DNA of 64,000 bases, taken from the NCBI RefSeq assembly GCF_002994745.2, contig NC_037094.1:22421001-22485000 (forward strand), in the 5' to 3' direction. The DNA comes from Rosa chinensis. Taxonomy: Eukaryota; Streptophyta; Magnoliopsida; Rosales; Rosaceae. Below, in pieces: positions 42,641-54,132 of this stretch. The position numbers and the translations under genes were made by a program. The notes under the pieces were generated by a model. That model ran no database searches and was not told the origin of the DNA. It worked only from the letters and a program-made list of their open reading frames with translations. Position 1 is the stretch's first letter, and each line of letters opens with the position of its first letter.

Positions 42641-44971
42641 TTTTATTTGAGAAAGAAGAGAAGGAGACACAGGGGCTTAAGGAAGTGCTGTAGCGGCTGA
42701 GCATTGTTTCAGTGGTGATACCGAGAGCCACAGACATGGGGGTTCAGGACGGCCAGGCGTCGCCGACAGTGGAAGCGACGTCAAGAGGCCTGACGTCGTG
42801 GACTAATGCATGCATGGGCAGCAAGACGTGGGATACGAGGGGGACAAAGGACTATGGGGTCTGACTCCAAGAAACCTGAAACCCTAATTTTGCCAGATCA
42901 ACTACAAACTGGGCTTAGGGCTGCAGGATTCCTAAAGGATATTATATTCCTTATAACTCCCAATTTGTTTACAACTCGTCAACTCCTACTCTTTTAGCAA
43001 TTGTTGACTCTCAGGTGGAGAAGAACTTTGTTGTCAATCTGGAGAAGATAGTGTAAGCTTTATTGATTGACACTAAACAGCGGGCTGAAGCTAATCTTGA
43101 TAGGTCTGGCAAAAGAGGTATCGTCCATTGCGTGCCTCATCGCTGCAAGTGGAGGACAAACCTCTATCTTTGAAACAAAAGCATGAAAAACTTTTGATTT
43201 CTCCAAAAAAGAAGAAATTGGGATGTCTAAAGGGAAGTAAGAAAAAACCTAAGGTTGCATGTGTTTTGCATCACGATGTGAAAGGTAAGTGAACTAAAAA
43301 GTAGAAATGCTATCCAGAAGATGAGAAGGCGGTTCCGGATGCATAGAAAGATTCAAAGCTTGACATTGTGACAAGTATGGAAGGGGTAATTGCTCCAACT
43401 GAGGTTGTAGATGGTGAAATTCCATCTGCTACTCTCTTGTCTGTTTCATTTCTTTTTCAACTAGCAAGAAATCTACTCACTCTATTGATCAAATTTAGTC
43501 TACTTCAGAGGTTTAGATTTTTTTTTGTTTTAATAAATGTGCTTCAGGTTCAAAGGTGGGTGTACTAGGGTTACTGGGAGCTTGTTCTCCGTGGTGGTCC
43601 ATGGAGATATAACAAGGCATTGGTGATCCTGCAGGTGTTTGAGGCATATCACCTATTGATCGAGTTCCCATGACAGAGCTATTTTTCTGGGTTTGTATCA
43701 CAGATGTGCTGCCGGACTTTGAAGAGTGTCACACCTTCAAGTAAATTGCATCTGTGGTTGGAAAATTTCTAGAGCTTGATGACAAACTCTTTAACACCAC
43801 TGGAAAGACTAGGGTTAGGGTATCCCATGACATCTCCAAACCCTTCTTTTCCAAGAGAACCCTAAAGTTGGATGCCTCGTCACTGCAAAGATCTCATTTT
43901 TCTTTGAAAACTTGGTGGGTAAGTGTAGTATCTGTCATTTGATCTATCATGAAGGAGGAGTTTACCCCTTTGCTGCAAAGCATCGCTGCACAACCGGTAG
44001 AAAGACTCCCAAAAATTGTTGTCCCGTTGCTAGGGTTTGCAAATCAATTTGTCAATGGTATCTTCACCTTTCAGGGTGTCAAGACTCCAATTCTTCCTCT
44101 AGTTAGTTGAGCTCTCTTCAGTAAAAAGGAACAGGTACGTAAATCAATTGTTATTAGGGAATAGGTACTGCAACCCAAGGAGACTGGTGAATGTAGTAAC
44201 ACTACACTAGCGCTAGTCCCTGCTAAGGGTATTGCTACCAAGAGAGGTTGGCCTACTTCGCCCTTCTCATACCTAAGAAGCACAAGCTGGTCCCTGCGTT
44301 ACTGGCGCCACCGGCAAGCATTGAAGCCCCTACAGAAAAGGTAAAGCATCCAGAGTTACCTCCAAATTCGCTAGCAAATCCTTAGCCCTATTGGAGGCAC
44401 CAGGTCGCATTCTTGTGCTTAAGGAAGGATCTGAAATTGAGCGAAAAAAGAAGAGAGGAAGGCCTTTGGGATCAAAGAACAAAGCAACCTTCCAGGAACA
44501 AGAATATTGAGAAAGTATAGGAAGCCTTCTATGCATTTCAGACTCAACCTCTTAGCCCTAGTGTTAAGGGCAATGAGAAAATTTAAGTTTTATTTTCTTT
44601 TAAACTTAGACTAATGCTTTGCTTATTTGCTTAGTATGTAAGCTCTCTTAAATAAGTGAGCATGAGAATATTCAAATGAATAGGTCTAATCTATATATCA
44701 TTGTGGCATGTCCACAGACTTTTTATCTACCCATAGTCGGTAGAGGGAGGATATGTAATGGTCTGTTATGGCTTGAACATTTATATATATTAACATGATA
44801 TTTATTCAAAAGAAAAAGAATAGGTTTTGGTTGTTATTTTTGTACTATTCACTCATTCTCATTACAAGTTTGACCTCGTTCCTTAAAAAAAAAAAAAAAA
44901 AATTAAAAAAAAAACAAAACAAAAAACCCAAACCAAACCAAACTCTCTGCAAATAAAAAGTAATTCATTCA

Positions 44972-46108
44972 TCGAAATATTGGAAAATTCTTACCGTAGA
45001 GAGAGAGCGAAAACAGGAAGTAAAAACCTAGCTGCTTTTGCACTCGTCCAGTGGCCCTCTGCATCGGCGTCATCATCGACCTCATCAGAGTGTTGTGGGT
45101 GCGGTTGAAGTGCTCTCAATCAGGGCGGCTTCGATCTAGATCACTGGGATTCAAAAGAAGTGGTCGAGAAGATTAAGGCGGATGACGAGCGGTGGTCTGG
45201 TACTCTTTGGTGGGGTTGATGAGTGAGGATGTTGTCTCGGGGCTGGCCGGAAGTCACTGGTCTGGGAGCGGTTTTAGGATCGTGTGAAGTCAGAAGCGGA
45301 GGAGGGATGATGGGTGATCTGATTTGGTTTGGATCTATGGGTAGTCTTAGATCTGAGTTAGGTTGGAATGGCTAGAACCTTAGGTTGCGAGGCTGAGGGA
45401 ACGTTGATGATGGCGGCGACCTGAAACAGGTGGAGCTGCGACGAAGGTGTCGGGATATCGATGGTGGCTGAAACAGTATTGGGCTGGGCTTGTCATGTAG
45501 GTAGTGATCTTCTTGCTACTTGGGCTTGGGCTCATTTTTTGGGTCATGCCATAAGTTTTAGTTTATTTTATGCTTTTGTTTATTTATGCTGTTTAGTTTT
45601 ATTGCTCTTTATGGTAGCAATAAATCCCTAAATCAGGTGTGTAAGACTAGTCGGGCTTTGTGCTTGCGTGTGCACTCAGAGTGCCTTGTCTGCTCTAGGT
45701 CGACAGCGAGTTCTTTGCATTGTCAAATGGTCGCTACCGCCTAGTGGCAGGGTGAAGCTAAGTTGGTTGTCGGATCTAATCTCTAGCAGTAACATAGTGG
45801 GAAAGCTGTGCTATTGATAATTATGCTACGTTGTAATCGAGTTATGTTTGCGTTATGTCACTGCTATGTCAAAGCAAATGGAGTAGTCTGTAGAGCACTC
45901 TTTACTAGTTGGTGCTTGTTAGAATACATGTTTTATGTAGAGATTCCTGATATTATTTCGAGACATACTCTAGATGGTTATTGTAATCAGGGGTTTAGAC
46001 TCAATATCCCTCCCTTGTATTCGACAGTTTCATTAATCAAGACTTGAGGGCAGCCGCACCAGTCCTTTATTTAAATATATAAAATAATAATAATAATAAT
46101 AAATAAAT
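44972..46108 (+). mobile_element. LINE-like retroposon without open frame, + strand
   Basis: Flanked by AAAAGTAATTCATTCA (44956-44971) and AAAAGTACTTCATTCA (46109-46124), a 16-bp duplication with one change. The 3-prime end runs CAGCCGCACC then an (AAT)n-type tail at about 46075-46108. The 3-prime 400 bp match, inverted, the retroposon at 51280-52406. The 5-prime part is GC-rich. No protein recognised. Confidence 0.75.
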
Positions 46109-46110
46109 AA
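46081..46110. repeat. (TAA)n microsatellite tail
   Basis: AATAATAATAATAATAATAA then AATAAATAA, the tail of the retroposon. Confidence 0.8.
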
Positions 46111-46124
46111 AAGTACTTCATTCA

Positions 46125-46512
46125 AACACACCAGCCAGCCTAAGAAATTAATAATTTTCTTATATATTATGGCCACATTCTCTCTTTTTAAGCATATTGT
46201 ATTGATTTATGTTAATTTGTACCTAATTTCAGTTGATTTCTGTTTCGTTCTTATCGTTCATATCTTTATCTAACTTTAAGCTAGCCAAATATATGTTTGG
46301 TAAGGTCAAACAAGATATTGACCTAATCAACATCAACATTCATTCCCAAAAGTCTAAGTTTCAACATATGCTTAAAACTCTAAGACGAAAAACTTAATGA
46401 ACAATGAATCGTTTAAGTTCTTCTCGAGCTCTCATTATATGCTTTGAAAGAGAAGGTCTTGAAATTAAATTCTAAACAATCTTTTGCACAACTGTTGTGA
46501 AATTTCCCAATC
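46125..46512. other. Intergenic, nothing coding
   Basis: AT-rich. About 46300-46360 (GACCTAATCAACATCAACATTCATT) resembles 59415-59460, so this is another piece of the dispersed non-coding modules. Confidence 0.4.
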
Positions 46513-46517
46513 CACAT

Positions 46518-46716
46518 AGTCAAATAAGATGAGATATAGAGAATGAATTTTATGATAATCTATTCATCTCACAGTGGAGGTCTATAAAGAGGATTACATG
46601 AATACAATTGACTTACGTCTCTATTTTCTACCACACATAGAATACGTAAGTACTAACTACGATATAATTACAATATATATTACACTCCTAATGTTAAGCC
46701 ATGACTCACGCTAACG
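46518..46716 (-). repeat. Copia-4 3-prime LTR
   Basis: 199 bp, ends in ACTCACGCTAACG on the + strand. Confidence 0.85.
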
Positions 46717-46966
46717 CTCCCCCTCAAGTTGGCGCATACACATCAACCATGCCCAACTTGCTTAGTGAGTCATAAAACGCCTTTCTGGAAACTCATTTGG
46801 TAAGTACATCTGCCAGTTGCTATTCAGTAGGAACAAAAGGAAAGCTGATAATTTTGGCATCTAGCTTCTCCTTTATAAAGTGACGAACAACCTCTACATG
46901 CTTAGTATGATCATGTTGTACTGGATTCTGTGATATATCAATGGCTTCCTTGTTGTCACAATACAA

Positions 46967-47377
46967 CTACATAGTACTTTTGAGTTTGAAATCCAAGTCA
47001 CGTAACAAATTTCTTAGCCACAGCAATTCACACACTCCATGAGCCATACCTCTATACTCGGCCTCAGCACTAGATCGTGCCACAACTTTCTGTTTCTTAC
47101 TCTTCCATGTAACCAAATTACCTCTCACAATGGTAAAGTAACCTGACGTCGACCTCCTGTCTATAATATTTCGAGCCCAATCTGCATCTGTGAAGCCACA
47201 AGCCTTAAGAATGTTGTTGTGTTTAGAAAACATTACTCCCCTTCCTGGAGCTGACTTCAAGTACTTCAAAATCTGCATAACAGCATCCATGTGACTCTCA
47301 CTCGGGTTATGCATGAACTGACTCACCACACTCACTGCATATGCAACATCTAGTCTAGTATGAGCCAAATAAATCAA
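46967..47377 (-). pseudogene. Copia-4 RNase H segment
   Basis: 136 residues: YLAHTRLDVAYAVSVVSQFM, CGFTDADWARNIIDRRSTSG, VTWKSKKQKVVARSSAEAEY. This is the typical Copia RNase H region with D and E residues kept. Detached from RT by a stop near 47393. Confidence 0.85.
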
Positions 47378-47392
47378 GCGCCCAACTAACCT

Positions 47393-48440
47393 CTAATAAC
47401 GAGCTCGATCAATAGGTACCAGATTCGGAAACTCAGCTAAACAGTGGTTCTGCTCAATAGAAGTATCAATAGGTCTGCAATCCAATAGACCTGTCTCTGT
47501 CAATAAGTCAAGAACGTAATTCCTCTGGCACATGTAGATCCCTTCGCTTCCCCTAGCTACCTGAATTCCTAAGAAGTACTTAAATTCACCCAAGTCCTTC
47601 ATCTCAAACTCAAAGGCTAGCTGTATCTGCAACCTATCCATCTCAACAGTATCATTGCCAGTGATTACCATATTATCCACATAAATAATTAAAGTTGTTA
47701 CCTTCCCTTGTTGATACTTGAGAAACAAGGTATGGTCTGAATTGCTCTACCTGTAACCAACCTTCAGCATGAACTCTGAAAATATTCTAAACCAAGCACG
47801 AGGTGACTGTTTGAGACCATACAGAGATTTTCTCAACTTGCATACAAAATCACTAGGAGAAGCAACTACATACCCAGGTGTAAGGCTCATGTACACCTCC
47901 TCAGCTGACTCTCCATGAAGAAACGCATTCTTGACATCAAATTGTCGGAGTGGCTAGTTTAAACTAGCAGCAAACGAGAGCAGAACCCGAATAGTATTCA
48001 TCTTGGCAACAGGAGCAAACGTTTCATTGTAGTCTACATCATATGTCTAAGTAAACCCTTTTGCTCGAAGGCGTGCTTTGTACCGATTCATTGATCCATC
48101 TGCATTATGCTTTACGATAAACACCCAACGACAACCTACAGCCATCTTGCCTTGTGGTGAAGGCATAAGTTGCCAAGTATTGTTCTTCTCTAACGCCTCC
48201 ATCTCTTCCTCCACTTTGGATGCCCCAACTCATCCTGCACCTTGTTAGGTACTGATACAGCAGATATTTGATTCACAAATGATTCATATGACTTAGACAA
48301 TCTCCAAGTGGACATATAATTGGCTACTGAGTATTTTGATTTGGCAGCAAGAGTAGGTTCATATCTTTTGGCTGGTTGACCTCGAGTAGTCCTATTTGGT
48401 AACACATATTGCCCAACATTAGACTCACTACTACTACTAT
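47393..48440 (-). pseudogene. Copia-4 reverse transcriptase, broken
   Basis: The 111-residue C-terminal part (47393-47728) holds LIIYVDNMVITG where Copia RTs have YVDDM. The second catalytic aspartate is asparagine, which should abolish polymerisation. LGEFKYFLGIQVARGSEGIY follows. Upstream (47728-48250) the palm is readable but broken by stops. Confidence 0.85.
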
Positions 48441-48486
48441 CAGTGGGTGGACATACCTCAGATGAGTGATCTTCAGTACTAGGAAG

Positions 48487-49794
48487 CTATGGTTCAGGGG
48501 TAGGAGCGATGGCAAGGGGGGCAGTTGTGTCTTCAACTTCAATGTCAGTGATTGAAACTGGTGCCTGGATGTCTGGAGCTTCTACTTCTGGAGGTGACGA
48601 GTTGATGGTCTCAACTGGATCAGTCAAAAAACCTCCTGCCTGCGTGACTTCTTCTCCTCCTTCTAATTCCTCCCACTTTCCATGATACAGCTCTTTAAAA
48701 TATGAATTCTCCCCTTGAAGGGCTGTATCTGAAGAGGAAAAATAACTTATGTCCTTAAAGAAAGTAACATCCATAGTGACATAGTACTTTATGGTGGGTG
48801 GATGATAGCACTTGTACCCTTTCTGATAGCCTCCGTAGCCAACAAACACACACTTAAGCACCCGGACATCCAACTTAGACCTTTGGTTTTTAGGAACATG
48901 GACAAAAGCAACACAACCAAAGACATGAGCTAGAAGATTATGAAATGAAGGTAAGGAGACATGAGATGCAAGAATCTCAAATGAAATTTTTCCTTGAAGG
49001 ACACTAGATGGAAGATGATTGATATGATGGGAGGAAGCATGTACAGCATCGCTCCAGAGATACATAGGCATATGAGCACTAAAGAGAAGAGCACAAGCCA
49101 TATCAAGTATATGACGGTTTTTCCTTTCGGACACTCCATTATGTTCTGGTGTTTGTGGACATGTAGTTTGGTGGATAATCCCATGGGTTTTGAAAAACTC
49201 CTGGAAAGCATGATTAACATATTCTTCCCCATTGTCAGAATGAAGGACTTTAATGGTGCTATGATATTGTGTTTGAACAAGAGTACGAAAAGTTTGAAAA
49301 GCTGGACAGACTTCATCTTTGGTTTTAAGAAGAGTAACCCATGACAATCTCGTACAATCATCAATAAGCAACACAAAGTATCTCATACCCGATACAGTGG
49401 ACTCTCTAGAAGGTCTCCAAACATCAGAATGAATCAACTCAAAAGGAATAATACTTTTATTAGAAACACTAGGAGAATAAGTAGCATGATGACTCTTGGC
49501 CAAAACACATGTTTCACAATGTAAAACAAACTCATCCACACCAATAAAGAAAGTAGGCATGGTTTTTCTTATAAGACTACAAGACGGATGCCCTAAACGG
49601 CGATGCCACAACCAAATTTCACTTAGCTTATCAAAACTTGAAGTCAAAGCGGCGCGGGACTGTGCTCCTGGTTTCTCCCTACCTATGTTTGATCCATATG
49701 GAATAACCTGCCCCTCAGATACCCCTGACCAATTATCTCCCTGGTGAGAAGATCCTGAAAAATCACATACATAGGATAAAAGGTTACAGAGCAT
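48487..49794 (-). CDS. Copia-4 GAG-pre-integrase and integrase, open 435-residue segment
   Basis: The N-terminus carries the GAG-pre-integrase HHCC-type region (LWHRRLGHPSCSLIRK, CETCVLAKSH). The integrase catalytic core follows (FELIHSDVW, YFVLLIDDCTRLSW, VLHSDNGEEYVNHAFQEFFK, HNGVSERKNRHIL), with the DDE residues apparently present. Then comes a Copia C-terminal region (CVAFVHVPKNQRSKLDVRVLK and FVGYGGYQKGYKCY) and an acidic tail. In an active element this would be the middle of one gag-pol polyprotein, so it has no proper start of its own. Integrase inserts the cDNA into chromosomes. The element as a whole is inactive. Confidence 0.85.
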   Translation of the reverse strand: MLCNLLSYVCDFSGSSHQGDNWSGVSEGQVIPYGSNIGREKPGAQSRAALTSSFDKLSEIWLWHRRLGHPSCSLIRKTMPTFFIGVDEFVLHCETCVLAKSHHATYSPSVSNKSIIPFELIHSDVWRPSRESTVSGMRYFVLLIDDCTRLSWVTLLKTKDEVCPAFQTFRTLVQTQYHSTIKVLHSDNGEEYVNHAFQEFFKTHGIIHQTTCPQTPEHNGVSERKNRHILDMACALLFSAHMPMYLWSDAVHASSHHINHLPSSVLQGKISFEILASHVSLPSFHNLLAHVFGCVAFVHVPKNQRSKLDVRVLKCVFVGYGGYQKGYKCYHPPTIKYYVTMDVTFFKDISYFSSSDTALQGENSYFKELYHGKWEELEGGEEVTQAGGFLTDPVETINSSPPEVEAPDIQAPVSITDIEVEDTTAPLAIAPTPEP

Positions 49795-49903
49795 TTAGAC
49801 TTAGTATTCAACTGTGGAACATATATCAAGTGATGAGACAAGTCAGGCACATATAACACATTATGAAGTTCTAAGGTAGGAGTAATATGAACTGACCTTG
49901 ACC

Positions 49904-50164
49904 CTAACTCAGGAATGCCTCACCATTGGCATTGGTGACATAGGACACTGGTGGGGAAGACAATTCAGTAAAATACGATTTATCATAAGTCATATGATCG
50001 GAAACAACAGAATCAATACTCCATGTATTAGAACCAACAAAGTTAGAAACCTTTAAAGCCATACCAATCTTACCGCGACTAGCTATATAGGCAGTAGGAG
50101 TGGCCCCACCTGCCGTATGATGATCTTGTCCAGCTACGCCATAGAAGTCTGGTTCTTGGACCAA
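49904..50164 (-). pseudogene. Copia-4 protease segment
   Basis: 86 residues with WSIDSVVSDHMTYDKSYF. The Copia protease motif is normally DSGA; here the glycine after D-S is valine, so it is probably inactive. A stop separates it from the integrase segment. Confidence 0.8.
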
Positions 50165-50640
50165 CTGAACTGCAGCTGCCTTTGTCTTAGGACGATAACC
50201 CTTCTTTTTAGGGTATCCATTTAGTTTCCAACAAGTCTCTCAGACATGTCCAAGGTCGTTGCAATAAGAGTATTGAGGATAAGAGTGGCTGGTGAAGCCT
50301 GGTGGGAAACCTTGCTGATGAAGTCACCAGACTGAATAAAAGACCGAACGGCCCGGTGGAGGAAACTGATCTGGAGAAGACGAAGCCGACCTGGAAGCAG
50401 ACTTGGAGTTGATTTTCTGGTGCTGGTGCCCAAGCAAAACGTTAGGTCTGAACGAGGAAGACAAAGCCGACCTGGACAGGTGATGAAGGCGGCTGGTTTG
50501 ATGAAGTCGAAGTCCAAGAAGAAGAAGATCTAATCGTTCTTGGACGGATGTCAACGCAAGAGGAATAACGACGGGAGAGTAACGCCGTGAAGGAAACAAT
50601 AACCCTAACAATGGAGTTTTTGAATTAATTCCTCGAACTA
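50165..50640 (-). pseudogene. Copia-4 gag remnant
   Basis: Only about 475 bp lie between protease and primer-binding site, too little for the usual Copia gag (about 900 bp or more). The sequence is repetitive, with no capsid core recognised. Near 50220-50260 a zinc-knuckle-like CNDLGHV...C region may remain. Most of gag appears deleted. Confidence 0.5.
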
Positions 50641-50699
50641 GGAAAATTAAAAGTAGAAAATAAGAGACAAAGTCCTCTCAGATCTTTGCTCTGATACCG

Positions 50700-50898
50700 A
50701 GTCAAATAAGACGAGATATAGAGAATGAATTTTCTGATAATCTATTAATCTCACAGTGGAGATATATAAAGAGGATTACATGAATACAATTGACTTAGGT
50801 CTCTATTCTCTACCACACATAGAATAGGTAAGTACTAACTACGATAAAATTACAATATATATTACACTCCTAATGTTATGCCATGACTCACGCTAACA
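50700..50898 (-). repeat. Copia-4 5-prime LTR
   Basis: 199 bp, ends in ACTCACGCTAACA; next to the primer-binding site at 50688-50698. Confidence 0.88.
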
Positions 50899-50904
50899 CA
50901 TATA

Positions 50905-51279
50905 ATCTAATTATTTAAGTTTGGTAGTTGGGATTTCCTTGCATCCTCACGTATGGTTCTTGCTTATTTGAAAAATGGCACGCTAAGCTGGTATATTAAG
51001 TCGATATCATTTTCATAATCACATTTTTTGTATTAAAAATAAATGAATAAATAAAAAATAAAAAAACTCTATGTCATTGTGTTTTGCTCGCAACTGTATT
51101 CTGATGAGCGTTTTGCAGTCACTTTCATTTAGTTATCTAACTATTTCAAGTATTGAAAGCAAAGTGAGCAGAAATGGTCTTAAGAGAATGCAGTTACTTT
51201 CATAAATAGACGTTTTTGATTGTAAAATCATATTGCATAACGAGAGGTGAAATAAAGACTGTAGAAACAGAAAATAGCT
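50905..51279. other. Intergenic, dispersed module
   Basis: AT-rich. About 50925-50990 and 51070-51130 match 59590-59690 and 59840-59915 (GTAGTTGGGATTTCCTT; GCACGCTAA; TCTTTGTCACTGTCATTTTGCTC type). No gene. Confidence 0.5.
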
Positions 51280-52406
51280 GTTTTTTTCTCTTTTTTTTTT
51301 AAAGAAGAAAAAGGGCCGGTGCGGCTGTCCTCAAATCCTAATTAATGAAACTGTAGAATACATGAGGGGAACATGGTGTCTTAGCCCTGAAATTACAATT
51401 AACAACAAGAGATTGTCCTGCAATAATAGCAGAAATCTCTACAATATCAATATATTCTAACATGCACCAACTAGCAATTGTTGCACTTGTGGAAACTGCA
51501 TTTGCTTTACAATAACGGTGATATACCAGAAAAATCACAAGCGGTGACATACTAGAAAAATCACACTTACAAAGAGCATCACTGGACAAATAAAATAGTT
51601 TTCCCACTATATATGTTGCAAATTGGAATTAAGATTAATGACACTTCGTTTCATCCTGCCACTAGGAGGTTGCATCCATCTAATAATGAATCGCCATCTC
51701 TCTACGTCAGACAATGCACACAGAGCGTGCAAGTCGGGACAAAGCCCACTGAACTCTATCGCAGATTGTGAATAAAAAACTATAAAGCCTTAAATAACCA
51801 ACAATACATAAGAAAAACAAAAAGTAAGACCACTAGAACGGGCCTAGTAGCCTAGGAAATGCCCAACCTCTATCTACCCTAACTTGTTAGACACGCACAA
51901 CAGCAGACAACCAGCGTTGACAGATCTGTACTTCCACTACCATTGCATCATTGAGCCATGAACACCCACTGACTTTAATGGCTGAATCGCCACACCCTCC
52001 ATTAGATTTCCACAACCTTAATATAGGGGAGGTGCAACACCATCCCAATTCGGTGACTAAGGTCGTCCCCTCTAACCACCAATCCACCACCGCTGCTCCA
52101 CCCTTGCGCACATCCTCTGCCCAAGCTCCAATCGGGTACGGATGAACAGGCACAAAATTGCTTGTCACGCTCTCTCTGTACGCGAGTCAGATGATGCACC
52201 CAACCTCCTGCTCTAATCCTAGCTACACCACTACCCCTCACTGGTGGACTCACAGAATGAAGTTGCCCATCCGACGACGATGTCTTAAGGGCATGCCGTC
52301 AGACGGGGCTTTGAAGCGAAAAGGCTTAGGTCACTCTAGGGTTTTTTTGCTCCGCTTTTCTTGATGCTTTTTTGCCTAAACTCTAAGACGATTCAGATCT
52401 TTTTGA
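51280..52406 (-). mobile_element. LINE-like retroposon without open frame, minus strand
   Basis: A T-tract at about 51281-51300 is the tail. The 3-prime part (complement of 51317-51640) matches 45640-46070 of the retroposon at 44972-46108, including CAGCCGCACC and TTCATTAAT. A short AAAATAGCT repeat at 51271-51279 and 52407-52415 may be the target duplication. No protein recognised, although several GC-rich shadow frames exist. Confidence 0.6.
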
Positions 52407-52913
52407 AAAATAGCTAGCATTTTTTTAGAGCATATATATGTGATGACACCATGGTGCATACCATATATGGACTCATAGTCGATCGAGAGTGCTAAAGTTA
52501 CAGAAAAATATTAAGAAGACAAAGAGGTACCCTGATAAGATGTTTTTTAAGGACATTTTGACATTAAGAATCTCATGTGTAAGTAGAAGAAAATTATTTA
52601 AAAGATCTCTGCTCGATCATGTACTTATTTTTCATGGACGGTTCAGTCTCTACGATGACTTGAGCAGCTATATATATGTGCTTGATTCCATGTTGATGTA
52701 CTCTGACCACTCCACTTTTTTACTTCCACCTTAGCGGCTTAATTAGCTCAATTATAAATACAATTTAATTACGTTTTGTTAATTCCAGCTACGACGCCAC
52801 TTTTCATCTTTTCTAACTAAGAGTACTGGTCGGTAGTCTATCTTTGTTGAATTAAACTTGAAATATAAGCCTGTTGTTAGCTTAAGATCCATGTGGACTT
52901 TGTATTAGAAGCA
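52407..52913. other. Intergenic, dispersed module
   Basis: About 52690-52860 (GTTGATGTACTCTGACC...CCACTT; GGTCGGTAGTCTATCTTTGTTGAAT) is one of three copies of a module also at about 56655-56920 and 60615-60870. No gene. Confidence 0.5.
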
Positions 52914-52921
52914 TGTATATG

Positions 52922-53520
52922 TAGGGCTGTCAATTCAGACACGACCTGATAACACGACTCGAAACCCGCACGAAATAAAGCGGGTTGAACCCGCACAATT
53001 AAAATGCTGGTCGGTCGCGGGTCAACCCGCCATGACCAATTTAATAAATGGGTTGGCCACGGGTCAACCCGCCAACACGAAGTAAACCCGTATAACCCGA
53101 TTATGATATACTTCATCTTGAAATTTTGGAAGTTGGTAGTATTTGATCCTAGGATTCGACAATTTGAAATGTTTTACTTCACCATTATTGGATTTAGTTA
53201 TCTATGAATTATATATAATTATTTATATTCTTCGTCTTGTGGAGTTTTTAGTGAATTCAATCAATTTATGCATTTTTTTTACTGAAATAGGTAGCAATGT
53301 TAACCCTTAAATGGGTCATTTTATCCAACATGACACGACCTATTTAGTAAATAGATTAAGCGGGTTGGAAATGGGTAACCCATTTAATAAATAGGTTGGG
53401 TTTGAGTTTAAATTTTCAGCACGATTATTAAATGGGTTGAATTTGAGTTTATTTTTTGTGACACGACAAATATCTTGACGCAACACGAACCTAACCCGAC
53501 ACGACCCATTAACAGTCCTA
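52922..53520. mobile_element. Non-autonomous hAT element
   Basis: A 599-bp element, start TAGGGCTGTCAATTC, end ATTAACAGTCCTA. A perfect 8-bp duplication, TGTATATG, lies at 52914-52921 and 53521-53528. The interior is full of ACACGAC/GGGTTG/ACCCGC-type repeats. Same family as the outer element at 3840-13720. Confidence 0.9.
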
Positions 53521-54132
53521 TGTATATGTATACCTGATGATGAGTCATGGCCTTCTCATGTATATTTTTATTGATATTTACTAAATCTGGTATCATTAAG
53601 ATAAATAATTGTAATGAAATTAAAGAACTTATTCTTGAAATATCAAGAATTAATAAGTAGTTTCTTCTTAAAGTACAATGTTTGAAAAATTAGGAGCATA
53701 ATCACTAACTAATTAATTTTAGTGGAAACTCGACATAGTTTGCAGTGTCAAAATTTTAATTAGGGTAATTCTAGTTAGACAGGCCTCTAATAAATTTGCT
53801 ATTTAGACCTCTTTTAATTTTTGTAAAAATTTATTTCCCGTTTTACCCTCTTTTAGGAAAGAAAAAAAAAAGAATTTAACTATATGCGTGGCCTTTATTT
53901 TGGGAAATGTAAAAAGAAGAAAACTTGATTTGAATTGCAGATGAGCTCTCACTTGTTGAAATTGTTATTTGCTGGGAGTAGTACCACCTCTGTAGCTTAC
54001 AACATCATGTCCTATATGGGTCTGCAAGAATTTGACCCTACTTATTGATTGTATTTACAATTTACAATCTTTCACTAGTTTTGATGTTTCTTTTTTCTCA
54101 ACAAGTACATGGATTGGTTATACAATACACAC

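Larger units (their letters stand above)
40710..44900 (+). mobile_element. Decayed L1-type LINE (ORF1 region), + strand
   Basis: The 5-prime leader at about 40720-40785 (GTGCTAGGGTTTCTCG, then an ATG) matches the leader of the LINE at 16290-18125. ORF1-like coding continues after insertions at about 42057: MVGRL, IIWIVKSGLSLQDEG, then a 100-residue open piece (42259-42561), a zinc knuckle (CKDCGLFDHDVIGC at about 42585-42628) and an AT-hook-like RGRPLGSKNK at about 44457. Stops and frameshifts are frequent. The 3-prime limit is uncertain; A-rich tracts at about 44806 and 44886 are candidates. No target duplication found. Confidence 0.65.
46518..50898 (-). mobile_element. Ty1/Copia retrotransposon Copia-4, separate family
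   Basis: LTRs are 46518-46716 and 50700-50898, about 199 bp each, with 11 differences (about 5.5%), so older than Copia-2. The minus-strand primer-binding site GGTATCAGAGC (50688-50698) matches the initiator methionine tRNA type. A polypurine tract (complement of CTCCCCCTC at about 46717) precedes the 3-prime LTR. The flanks read CACAT (46513-46517) and CACAT/CATAT at 50897-50903, depending on the border chosen. The total of 4.4 kb is short because most of gag is missing. Protease, integrase, RT and RNase H remain in Copia order. Confidence 0.9.
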
